From: DASYTH01 sp035762905
GTDB taxonomy: Bacteria; Actinomycetota; Actinomycetes; Mycobacteriales; Pseudonocardiaceae
NCBI RefSeq assembly: GCF_035762905.1
Contig: NZ_DASUCC010000091.1
Span: forward strand, 1 to 22,049
Length of the DNA: 22,049 nt
Direction of reading: 5' to 3'
The notes beneath the pieces are model-generated. The model was not told the DNA's origin. It ran no database searches and saw only the letters and a program-made list of their open reading frames with translations. How positions within the stretch are numbered: the stretch's first letter is position 1; every line of letters starts with the position of its first letter. Below, in pieces: positions 14,158-21,006 of this stretch. A program made the translations under genes and the position numbers.

Positions 14158-14409
14158 TCAGATCAGCGCGGACGCGCGCCGGGCACGCCGGGCCGCCCAT
14201 TCCGAGATCCTTTCCCACCGTTTGACCGCGCTCAGTTGGCGGACCAGGCGCAGGTGACGCGCTACCCGTTCCGCCTCGAGCCTTCGCTCGCGGGCCAGGT
14301 CTTCGTAGAGCAACATCGCCTTGGTTCCCTTCGGGGTTGGCGTACGCAGCAACTCGTTGATCACGTCTGGTGCCATGTGCGGCACCGAGGAATGCGGCAG
14401 CGATTTCAT
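14158..14409 (-). CDS. 83-residue basic helical protein coupled to WhiB7
   Basis: ATG 14409 overlaps the whiB7 stop as ATGA, so translation is probably coupled. The protein begins MKSLPHSSVPHMAPDVINEL and continues with PTPKGTKAMLLYEDLARERR. It is then almost entirely charged helix to RWERISEWAARRARRASALI, rich in Arg, Lys and Glu and strongly basic overall. There are no cysteines, no membrane segment and no domain I recognise. Possible roles are a nucleic-acid- or ribosome-binding partner, a WhiB7/sigma-factor cofactor, or an effector co-expressed under antibiotic stress. These are inferences from coupling and charge only. The gene ends just before the operon hairpin. Confidence 0.7.
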   Translation of the reverse strand: MKSLPHSSVPHMAPDVINELLRTPTPKGTKAMLLYEDLARERRLEAERVARHLRLVRQLSAVKRWERISEWAARRARRASALI

Positions 14410-14792
14410 GCGGCTGCCTCCCGAGCCCGGGCAGCCCGCTCGGCCGCCTCGCGAGCGACGTCCTCCTTGCGCGGACGGCCCCGGGGCCGCTTCCGCGCGA
14501 TGACGGCACCGCGCTCGAAGATCTCGCCGCCCCAGACTCCCCACGGCTCCTGCCGAGCCAGCGCGCCGGCGAGGCATTCGACCCGGACCGGGCAGTCCAG
14601 GCAGAGCACCTTCGCCCGCTCGAGGTCGGCCGGAGTGTCGGCGAACCACAGGTCGGGGTTGTCGCTAGACCGGCATGGCAGGGCCAGACCAGCGGACGGC
14701 GCGGCGTCCAACAGGTCGCCCACACCGGTCCACAGTGGACCAAGCAGGTCGGGTGGCGTCCCGCCGGGAAGCGGGACGGTGGCGGTAGACAT
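14406..14792 (-). CDS. whiB7: WhiB7 redox-sensitive transcriptional activator
   Basis: 128 residues from ATG 14792, preceded by AAGGA 7 nt upstream. Four cysteines (40, 64, 67, 73) bind the 4Fe-4S cluster. DNPDLWFADTPADLERAK (44-61) and EPWGVWGGEIFERG (82-95) carry the WhiB signature turn. KRPRGRPRK (101-109) contains the RGRP AT-hook specific to WhiB7, which binds the minor groove of AT-rich DNA beside the -35 while the protein contacts region 4 of the principal sigma factor. It activates intrinsic resistance genes. The locus has the expected upstream ORF, attenuator and autoregulated promoter, and uvrD2 lies just upstream as in mycobacteria. A 20-residue Ala/Arg/Glu tail extends past the hook. 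Confidence 0.95.
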   Translation of the reverse strand: MSTATVPLPGGTPPDLLGPLWTGVGDLLDAAPSAGLALPCRSSDNPDLWFADTPADLERAKVLCLDCPVRVECLAGALARQEPWGVWGGEIFERGAVIARKRPRGRPRKEDVAREAAERAARAREAAA

Positions 14793-14848
14793 GACGTCCT
14801 TATCCCTTCTCTGTCTTGCAGTTGCGGTCGATGGAGGTTGAACAACAA

Positions 14849-14885
14849 GAAGGCCGCGGATCCGATTCCGGAGTCCGCGGCCTTC
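14849..14885 (-). terminator. attenuator terminator in the whiB7 leader
   Basis: A 12-bp perfect stem (14874-14885 with 14849-14860), a 13-nt loop, then TTGTTGTTC on the transcript strand: a textbook intrinsic terminator. It lies 57 nt before the whiB7 start and 25 nt after the stop of the upstream ORF, so it would cut off whiB7 unless an alternative fold forms. Attenuation of this kind is established for whiB7/wblC in mycobacteria and Streptomyces. Confidence 0.9.
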
Positions 14886-14910
14886 GTGAGCCTGGGTTCT
14901 TGACGTTGCG

Positions 14911-15117
14911 TCAAGTCCTTCGCACGGAAGACAAAGCGGACATGTTGCCCGGCACATCAGCGATCAGGGTCTGCACACGCGGGCCGACGACGACACAATT
15001 GAGCCGACCGCGCTGTTCGTGGGCAGCCTTCACCCACGCGTTGCCCCCAGCCGTAAACGCGGCAGAACCCCCGGAAGTCGGGTAGCCAGGGGTGCTGTCG
15101 GACCACATGATCCTCAT
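14911..15117 (-). CDS. 68-codon upstream ORF of the whiB7 leader
   Basis: ATG 15117 follows GAAGGAGGT 8 nt upstream, the best Shine-Dalgarno in the window. The 68-residue product begins MRIMWSDSTPGYPTSGGSAA and ends DVPGNMSALSSVRRT. It has no recognisable domain, one cysteine and no clear signal or membrane helix. Its TGA sits at the edge of a small 7-bp hairpin (14899-14915), before the attenuator. In known whiB7/wblC leaders the upstream ORF is a sensor: slowed translation by ribosome-targeting antibiotics lets whiB7 be transcribed. This one is long for that role, so a functional peptide is also possible. I am confident that it is translated, not about the product's role. Confidence 0.7.
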   Translation of the reverse strand: MRIMWSDSTPGYPTSGGSAAFTAGGNAWVKAAHEQRGRLNCVVVGPRVQTLIADVPGNMSALSSVRRT

Positions 15118-15175
15118 CGCTGGCCACCTCCTTCACGGATGAAACTTGGTCTGGGCTGGTGCGCCCGGCTCCTGC

Positions 15176-15219
15176 AGGCTATTGCCCTTACTCGGACCCG
15201 TGCAACATGTTTTTCGAGA
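15176..15219 (-). promoter_or_regulatory. whiB7 promoter with AT-rich WhiB7 site
   Basis: On the minus strand TTGCAC (15200-15205) and TAGCCT (15176-15181) are spaced by 18 bp. An AT-rich block, CGAAAAACATG, lies directly before the -35. WhiB7-dependent promoters have exactly this arrangement, so the gene probably activates itself. Predicted initiation near 15168-15170 gives a leader of about 375 nt. Confidence 0.65.
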
Positions 15220-15234
15220 AGTTCTCCAAGAGCG

Positions 15235-17322
15235 TTACGGGTTCCCGCTCTGCTCACCACGCGTAGCCTGACGAGCCACCAGCGCGAGCACCTCGGCCCC
15301 GAACCGGTCGAGTTTCGCCGCGCCGATTCCCGAGATCGCCACCAGGCCCGCCTCGTCGGTCGGGCGCTGCTCGGCGATGGCGGTGAGCGTGGCGTCGGTG
15401 AACACGACATAGGCCGGCACCTTGAGCAGCCGGGCCCGCTCGCCGCGCCATTCCCGCAGCCGGCCGAGCAGCTCCTCGTCGAGGTTGGCCGGGCAGTCCT
15501 CGCACCGGCCGAGCTTGACGCCGACCGTGCCGGTCAGCGGCGCACCGCACACCCGGCAACCCCGCCGCGAGCCGCCGTCCCGCGCCCCGGCCACCCGGGC
15601 CGCCGGATGGTCCTGCGGAATCAGGCCGTACAGGAACCGGCTGCGCCGCCGGCGCCGCTTGCCCCCCTCGGACCGGGACAGCGCCCAGGACAGCCACAGG
15701 TGCTCGCGCGCCCTGGTCACGCCGACGTAGAGCAGCCGGCGCTCCTCCTCGATGGCCGCGGCGTCGCCCTCGGCGTACTGGATCGGCAGCGTGCCGTCGA
15801 CCAGCCCGACGAGGAACACCGCATCCCACTCGAGGCCCTTCGCCGAGTGCAGCGACGCCAGCGTGACGCCCTCGACCGTGGGCGGGTGCTGCGCCTCGGC
15901 GCGCAGCTCCAACTCGACGACGAACCGCCCAAGGTCGGCGTCCTCGACCGTGGCCGCCAGTTCCTCGGCCAGTTCGACCAGCGCGAGCAGCGACTCCCAG
16001 CGCTCCCGCGCCGAGCCACCGACCGGGGGGTCGGGAACCAGCCCGATCGGCTCCAGCAGCTCGCGCACGATCTTCGGCAGCTCGCCGGTCGGCGCCTCCG
16101 CGGCGGCCCGGCGCAGCGCGACCATCGCGGTGCGCACCTCCTGCCGGGCGAAGAACCGTTCCCCGCCCCGCACCAGGTACGGGATGCCCATCGTGGCCAG
16201 CGCCTGCTCGTACACCTCGGACTGGGCGTTGACCCGGTACAGCACGGCGATCTCGCTCAACGGGGTTCCGGCGGCCACCAGGTCCCGGACCCGCTCGCCG
16301 ACCGCCGTGGCCTCGGCCGGTTCGTCGTCGTACTCGGCGAACCGCGGCTGCGGCCCGTTCGGCCGCTGGCCGACCAGCCGCAGCCGGGAGCCCGCCGGCC
16401 GGTCCGTGGCCGCGGCGATCAGCCGGTTCGCCGTCACGACCACCTCCGGCGTCGAGCGGTAGTCCCGCTCGAGCCGGACCACGGTCGCGTCCGGGTAGCG
16501 CCGGGTGAAGTCGAGCAGCGGCCGCGGCGAGGCGCCGGCGAAGGAATAGATGGTCTGGTTGGGATCGCCCACCACGGTCAGGTCGTCCCGAGGGCCGAGC
16601 CAGGCTTCGAGGACCCGCTGCTGGAGCGGGGTGACGTCCTGGTACTCGTCCACCACGAAGCAGCGGTACCGGTCCCGGAACTCCTCGGCGATCGGCGGGT
16701 GCTCCTCCAGCGCGGCGGCCGTGTGCAGCAGGAGGTCGTCGAAGTCGAGCTGGCGGGCCCCGGTCTTGATCGACTCGTAGGCCCGGTACACCTGCGCCAC
16801 CTGCTCGACCGGCGCCGGGGTCTGGCGGTGCGCGCGCTCGGCCGCCACCGGATAGGCGTCCGGAGCGACCAGCGAGGCCTTCGCCCACTCGATCTCGGTG
16901 GCCAGGTCGCGCAGCACGTCCACCTCGGTGCCGGTCCCGCACCGGTGCGCGGCCTGCCCGACCAGCCGGAGCTTGGCCTCGACCAGCCGCCACGGCTCGC
17001 CGCCGACCACCCGCGGCCAGAAATACCGCAGCTGGCGCAGGGCGGCGGCGTGGAACGTGCGGGCCTGGGCGGCGGGCACGCCCAGCGCGCGCAGCCGGGT
17101 GCGCAGCTCACCCGCTGCCCTTGCGGTGAACGTCACCGCAAGGACCTGCCCGGGCGCGACGTGTCCGGTATGGATGAGGTGCGCGATGCGGTGCACGATC
17201 GTGCGGGTCTTCCCGGTGCCGGCGCCGGCGAGCACGCAGACCGGCCCGCGCGGTGCGTGCACCGCGGCCTGCTGCTCCGGGTCCAGTCCGGTCGGCGGCT
17301 CTCGTTCGCCTGATGACCCCAT
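15235..17322 (-). CDS. uvrD2: ATP-dependent DNA helicase UvrD2
   Basis: 695 residues from ATG 17322; the frame is open to an ATG at 17397, but AGGATG precedes 17322 and the family begins here. Superfamily 1A motifs: Walker A GAGTGKT (33-39), motif Ia TFTARAAGELRTRL, motif II DEYQD (225-229), motif III VVGDPNQTIYSFAGA, and the later SAKGLEWDAVFLVG and YVGVTRAREHLWLSW motifs. Then come a four-cysteine module (Cys589, 592, 607, 610) and a C-terminal HRDC domain (about 615-690) ending in GIGAAKLDRFGAEVLALV. This architecture defines mycobacterial-type UvrD2, a 3'-5' helicase in DNA repair. The gene ends just before the whiB7 promoter, as in M. tuberculosis. Confidence 0.95.
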   Translation of the reverse strand: MGSSGEREPPTGLDPEQQAAVHAPRGPVCVLAGAGTGKTRTIVHRIAHLIHTGHVAPGQVLAVTFTARAAGELRTRLRALGVPAAQARTFHAAALRQLRYFWPRVVGGEPWRLVEAKLRLVGQAAHRCGTGTEVDVLRDLATEIEWAKASLVAPDAYPVAAERAHRQTPAPVEQVAQVYRAYESIKTGARQLDFDDLLLHTAAALEEHPPIAEEFRDRYRCFVVDEYQDVTPLQQRVLEAWLGPRDDLTVVGDPNQTIYSFAGASPRPLLDFTRRYPDATVVRLERDYRSTPEVVVTANRLIAAATDRPAGSRLRLVGQRPNGPQPRFAEYDDEPAEATAVGERVRDLVAAGTPLSEIAVLYRVNAQSEVYEQALATMGIPYLVRGGERFFARQEVRTAMVALRRAAAEAPTGELPKIVRELLEPIGLVPDPPVGGSARERWESLLALVELAEELAATVEDADLGRFVVELELRAEAQHPPTVEGVTLASLHSAKGLEWDAVFLVGLVDGTLPIQYAEGDAAAIEEERRLLYVGVTRAREHLWLSWALSRSEGGKRRRRRSRFLYGLIPQDHPAARVAGARDGGSRRGCRVCGAPLTGTVGVKLGRCEDCPANLDEELLGRLREWRGERARLLKVPAYVVFTDATLTAIAEQRPTDEAGLVAISGIGAAKLDRFGAEVLALVARQATRGEQSGNP

Positions 17323-17416
17323 GGCCGCATCCTGACAGACCCGGGCCGCCGACCGCGGCATCCGGACCGCGCGGGTCCGAACGAATGTGCCATTCATCCG
17401 AAGTCGGCCGTCCCCG

Positions 17417-17422
17417 TATCCT
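17417..17422 (+). promoter_or_regulatory. -10 box of the DUF4191 gene
   Basis: TATCCT lies 7 nt before ATG 17430, placing initiation at the A of the start codon. No Shine-Dalgarno is present, so the mRNA is probably leaderless. The 107-bp interval is shared with the divergent uvrD2 gene. Confidence 0.5.
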
Positions 17423-17429
17423 GGTGGTT

Positions 17430-18158
17430 ATGGCTCAGAAGCAGGACAAGGCGGCCGTCAAGGCCGCCAAGAAGGCGAAGAAGGCCGAGTCGAAGGCCAA
17501 GCGCCGCCAGCTGCTCCAGGCGTTCAACATGCAGCGCAAGGAGGACAAGGCGCTCATCCCCCTGATGGTGGGTGCGCTGGTGCTGGTCTCCGGTGCCGCC
17601 TTCGGGATCGGCGCGCTGTTCGGTGCGCAGTGGCTGCTGCTGCCGGTGGGCATCGCCTTCGGCCTGCTGCTGGCCGTGATCATCTTCGGCCGCCGGGTGC
17701 AGCGCACCGTGTACAGCAAGGCCGAGGGGCAGCCGGGCGCCGCCGCCTGGGCGCTGGACAACATGCGCGGCCGCTGGCGGGTGACCCCGACCGTGGCCGG
17801 CACCACCCAGCTCGACGCCGTGCACCGGGTGATCGGCCGGCCGGGCGTCGTGCTGGTCGCCGAGGGAGCGCCGCACCGGGTCAAGGCGCTGCTCGCCCAG
17901 GAGAAGAAGCGGGTGGCCCGGGTGGTCGGGGACACCCCGATCTACGACCTCATCGTGGGCAACGAGGAGGACCAGGTCCCGCTGAGCAAGCTCCAGTCGC
18001 GGATCATGAAGCTGCCCAACAACCTCAAGCCCGCGCAGATCGACGGCCTGGAGAAGCGGCTGGCCGCGCTCGCCGCGCGCGGCACCCAGCTGCCCAAGGG
18101 CCCGATGCCGCAAGGCGCCAAGATGCGCAACGTCCAGCGCACGATCCGGCGGCGCTGA
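17430..18158 (+). CDS. DUF4191 membrane protein (Rv2219 type)
   Basis: 242 residues. A Lys/Ala-rich N-terminus (1-33) is followed by two adjacent transmembrane helices (41-63 and 67-87) and a soluble domain. The soluble part includes GAAAWALDNMRGRWRVTPTV (about 107-126), VGRPGVVLVAEG-like sequence with IGRPGVVLVAEGAPHRVK, and a basic tail ending in RRR. It matches the DUF4191 family, conserved in Actinobacteria near lipA/lipB and glnA; its function is unknown. The long lysine run suggests contact with nucleic acid or the membrane surface. The convergent histidine kinase ends 59 bp downstream, and no terminator hairpin is obvious between them. Confidence 0.9.
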   Translation: MAQKQDKAAVKAAKKAKKAESKAKRRQLLQAFNMQRKEDKALIPLMVGALVLVSGAAFGIGALFGAQWLLLPVGIAFGLLLAVIIFGRRVQRTVYSKAEGQPGAAAWALDNMRGRWRVTPTVAGTTQLDAVHRVIGRPGVVLVAEGAPHRVKALLAQEKKRVARVVGDTPIYDLIVGNEEDQVPLSKLQSRIMKLPNNLKPAQIDGLEKRLAALAARGTQLPKGPMPQGAKMRNVQRTIRRR

Positions 18159-18217
18159 CCTGGGGAACCCTGCAGTTTGTCTGACCCGCGTGTGAGCGTG
18201 CCGACCGACGATCCGAG

Positions 18218-20320
18218 TCAGGCCGAGGGCGTGCGCTGGGCGGCCGGGCGCGCGGCGGCGCCGTGCGGCCCGAGCACCGGGAGCACCGCTCGGATCACCG
18301 TGCCGGCGCCGTCCGAGCTGAACGAGAACTCGCCGCCGATCTCCCGGGCGCGCTGGGCCATGAAGCGCATGCCCATGCCATGGCCGGTCGCGCCCGGCTG
18401 CACGCCGATGCCGTCGTCGCTGACCTGGACCACCAGCCGGCCGGGGCACACCGAGAGGCTGATCTCCGCGCGGGTGGCCTTGGCATGCCGGACCACGTTG
18501 GTCAGCGCCTCGGCGACGATCCGGTAGGCGGCCACCTCCACCGATTTGGACAGCGTCGCGACGTCGTCGTCGTCCGGCAGTACGGTCTCGACTCGCAGCG
18601 TCGGCCCGGACAGGAACGTCGCGAGCTCGCACAGCGCGCCGGGCAGCCCGAGCGCCTCCAGCTCCGGCGGGCGCAGGTCGTGCACGACCCGGCGCAGCGT
18701 CTCCAGCGCACCCTGGATCCCGTGCACGGCCCGGTCCATCAGCTCGGTGCCGGCGAAGTCCGCCGGCAACGCGCCGCGCGCCGCCTCCAGTTGCAGCCGG
18801 ATCCCGGCCAGCGTGGGGCCGACGTTGTCGTGCAGTTCCCGGGACAGCCGCAGCCGCTCCTCCTCCCGGGCGGTGACCAGCTGCTCGCGGCTGTGCATGA
18901 GTGCCTCGTTCAGCCGCAGCGCCGCCACCACCGGGGCGACCTGGTTGGCCAGCGAGGCCAGCGCCTGGCTGATCGTCTCGTCCAGGTGGGCCCGACCGGC
19001 CGGTGGGCACACCACGAGCCCCCCGACCTGCTCGCCGCGGTGCCACAGCTCGAACGTGCTGAACGCGGTGCTCCCGACGCCCCGGCCGTCGTCCATCTGG
19101 GCGAGCGGCCGAACTCCGTCCGGGGTGAGCAGCTCGAGCCGGGCCATCCGCAGCCGCATGGTGTGCACAAGCTCCTCGCACACCGCGCCCGGCACCTCGG
19201 TGGCGTCCAGCTGGTTGCGCATCCGCTGGCCCAGCGCGGTGGCCACCTCGAAGACATCGATCTTGCGGCCCCAGGTGAGCTGGCGGATCCATCGGATCAG
19301 CAGCAGAGCCAGCGGGAAGATCACCGCACCGGCCACGGCCGCGCCGAGCACCGACCCCGGCACCACGTCCTCCGGCAGCACCACCGCGAGCACCGCGAAC
19401 CCGCCCACGTAGCTGGCGAGCAGCGCGGCGACCATGGCGATGCCGACGATGGCGCGGCGCACGGCGAGATCGAGGTCGAACAGCCGGTCCCGGGTGATGG
19501 CGATCGCGATCGCGAGTGGGAACAGCGCGAACGCGAGCACCTCGAGGCCGCGCTCCACCACCAGCGGCAGCTGGCCCGGCAGGATCTCGCGCAGCACGGC
19601 CTGGGCGGCGCCGAACGCGAACACGATGAGCACCAGCGAGATCTGCCGCCGCCGCACCCCGACCGCGCTCCGCCGGCGCAGCACCAGGCCGGCCGCGGCG
19701 ACCAGCGTCATGGTCAGCAGCAGGTACTCGCCCGCGACAAGACAGAAGGTGGCGAAGTCCTGCCACTGCGTCCGGGCGAGCGGGTTGGCCACGGTGTACC
19801 GGCCGACGAAGTCGCCGTCGACCAGCAGCAGGCCGACGACGTAGACCACCATCCCGACCACCGTGGCGCCGACCGCCCACCACCAGCGCCGGCTGGCCAG
19901 CCGGCCGTCCGGGTAGATCATCGGCAGCAGCGTGGAGATCGCCCAGACCGGCGGCGCCCACAGCCAGATCTGGATCGCCATCAGCACTCCGACGGCGGGC
20001 TGGTCGGCCGAGTCGAACGCGCCGGTCAGACTGGTCAGCAGCACCCCGACCCCGTCGACGGCGGCGATCACCAGCATCGTCCAGCCGACCGGGTTACCCG
20101 GCTTGTGCCAGGTCACCAGGGTGCCCATGGCGGAGAAGATCAGCGCGATGGCGATGTCCAGCGGCACCGGATCGTAGGCGGAATAGGGCCAGGAGTTCGC
20201 CGCCTGGGTGACGATCGCCGCGGCCACGCCGGTGCTCAGGCCCAGCGCACCAAGAAACCCCGCCACCCACGTAGCCCTCGTCAGGCGGGTGGCGGTCGAT
20301 CTGTCCTCGGTTTCGACCAT
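18218..20320 (-). CDS. membrane sensor histidine kinase, NarL-partner type (HisKA_3)
   Basis: 700 residues from ATG 20320. About nine hydrophobic segments fill residues 15-345, separated by short loops. A GAF-like region (about 355-470) links to the HisKA_3 dimerisation domain, where His497 lies in EEERLRLSRELHDNVGPT (486-503). The HATPase domain has the N box (Asn608 in AEALTNVVRHA), G1 DDGIGV (635-640) and G2 GHGMGM (646-651). It should autophosphorylate and pass phosphate to a LuxR/NarL response regulator, but none is encoded in the window. RDD lies 50 bp upstream on the same strand. A start at 20359 is possible; TACCAT 9 nt before 20320 and the lack of any ribosome site favour 20320. Confidence 0.88.
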   Translation of the reverse strand: MVETEDRSTATRLTRATWVAGFLGALGLSTGVAAAIVTQAANSWPYSAYDPVPLDIAIALIFSAMGTLVTWHKPGNPVGWTMLVIAAVDGVGVLLTSLTGAFDSADQPAVGVLMAIQIWLWAPPVWAISTLLPMIYPDGRLASRRWWWAVGATVVGMVVYVVGLLLVDGDFVGRYTVANPLARTQWQDFATFCLVAGEYLLLTMTLVAAAGLVLRRRSAVGVRRRQISLVLIVFAFGAAQAVLREILPGQLPLVVERGLEVLAFALFPLAIAIAITRDRLFDLDLAVRRAIVGIAMVAALLASYVGGFAVLAVVLPEDVVPGSVLGAAVAGAVIFPLALLLIRWIRQLTWGRKIDVFEVATALGQRMRNQLDATEVPGAVCEELVHTMRLRMARLELLTPDGVRPLAQMDDGRGVGSTAFSTFELWHRGEQVGGLVVCPPAGRAHLDETISQALASLANQVAPVVAALRLNEALMHSREQLVTAREEERLRLSRELHDNVGPTLAGIRLQLEAARGALPADFAGTELMDRAVHGIQGALETLRRVVHDLRPPELEALGLPGALCELATFLSGPTLRVETVLPDDDDVATLSKSVEVAAYRIVAEALTNVVRHAKATRAEISLSVCPGRLVVQVSDDGIGVQPGATGHGMGMRFMAQRAREIGGEFSFSSDGAGTVIRAVLPVLGPHGAAARPAAQRTPSA

Positions 20321-20370
20321 CTGGGCCGGATGGTAGTGCGGATGGTGGACAAAAAGCATCCGCCGGTCGG

Positions 20371-20844
20371 TCAGCGCATCCGCAGCACGATCGTCGCGGC
20401 CACCTTGTCGTGCAGCCCGCGGCCGTCCGAGTCGAGCAGCGCGGCCGGGATGATCAGGAAGGTGAGCAGTGTGCGCGGGATGGCGCGCAGCGGGCCGACC
20501 ATGACGCTGCCGTCCATCCGGACCACCCGGATGCCGAGCACCCCCATGCCGGGCGTGAAGCCGAAGAACGACACGGTCACCACGGTGATCAGGAACCAGG
20601 GCACGAGGCTCCAGTTCAGCGGCGGGTCGGGAGCGGTGAACCCCCACGCGATCAGCGCCGCCAGCACGGCGTCCACGGCGAAGGCGAGCCCCCGCGCGCC
20701 GAGCGGGGCGACCGATCCGGGCCCGCGCTCGGGCAGGCCGAGGCGTTCGCCGGGCCAGTTCTGCGCGGCCGGTGTCCCGGTGTCCGTCCCGGGCTCAAGT
20801 GCCGCCCGCGGCCCGGACAACCACGAACCGATCCATTTGCTCAC
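20371..20844 (-). CDS. RDD family membrane protein
   Basis: 157 residues from GTG 20844. The N-terminus KWIGSWLSGPRAALEPG (3-19) matches actinobacterial RDD proteins encoded beside glnA (Rv2219A type). Arg51 and Asp58 in ARGLAFAVD begin the RDD domain, with helices at about 53-70, 79-98 and 122-138 and the closing motif DSDGRGLHDKVAAT (138-151). The role of RDD proteins is mostly unknown; some act as ion transporters. A longer upstream frame has no family similarity. TACGCT 6 nt before this GTG supports a leaderless start. It is divergent from glnA, with 162 bp between them. Confidence 0.87.
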   Translation of the reverse strand: MSKWIGSWLSGPRAALEPGTDTGTPAAQNWPGERLGLPERGPGSVAPLGARGLAFAVDAVLAALIAWGFTAPDPPLNWSLVPWFLITVVTVSFFGFTPGMGVLGIRVVRMDGSVMVGPLRAIPRTLLTFLIIPAALLDSDGRGLHDKVAATIVLRMR

Positions 20845-20850
20845 CAGGAC

Positions 20851-20856
20851 AGCGTA
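20851..20856 (-). promoter_or_regulatory. -10 box of the RDD gene
   Basis: TACGCT on the minus strand, 6 nt before GTG 20844, with no Shine-Dalgarno between. This placement decides the start in favour of 20844. Confidence 0.5.
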
Positions 20857-20912
20857 AGCGGAGGTGACCGCGGTACGGACAGCTGGCATGCTGTGCCCTG
20901 ACCAGGGTGTCG

Positions 20913-20950
20913 TTAACACCCGTGAAACATTCGGGTGATGGACGGGCAAC
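20913..20950 (+). promoter_or_regulatory. GlnR operator before glnA
   Basis: Four 5-bp half-sites with exact 6-nt spacing: TTAAC (20913-20917), GAAAC (20924-20928), GTGAT (20935-20939) and GCAAC (20946-20950). The actinobacterial GlnR consensus is GTnAC-n6-GAAAC repeated twice. One site is perfect and the other three differ by one base each. It lies 10 bp before the presumed -10, as expected for control of glutamine synthetase by nitrogen status. Confidence 0.7.
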
Positions 20951-20960
20951 ACCACACTCT

Positions 20961-20966
20961 TAGCTT
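20961..20966 (+). promoter_or_regulatory. -10 box of glnA
   Basis: TAGCTT fits TANNNT and lies just after the GlnR sites; initiation near 20973 gives a leader of about 34 nt. No good -35 is present, which is consistent with an activator-dependent promoter. Confidence 0.5.
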
Positions 20967-21006
20967 CATCACGCACAGCAGCGCAAGAACGAAGGAGCCA
21001 ACGAGC

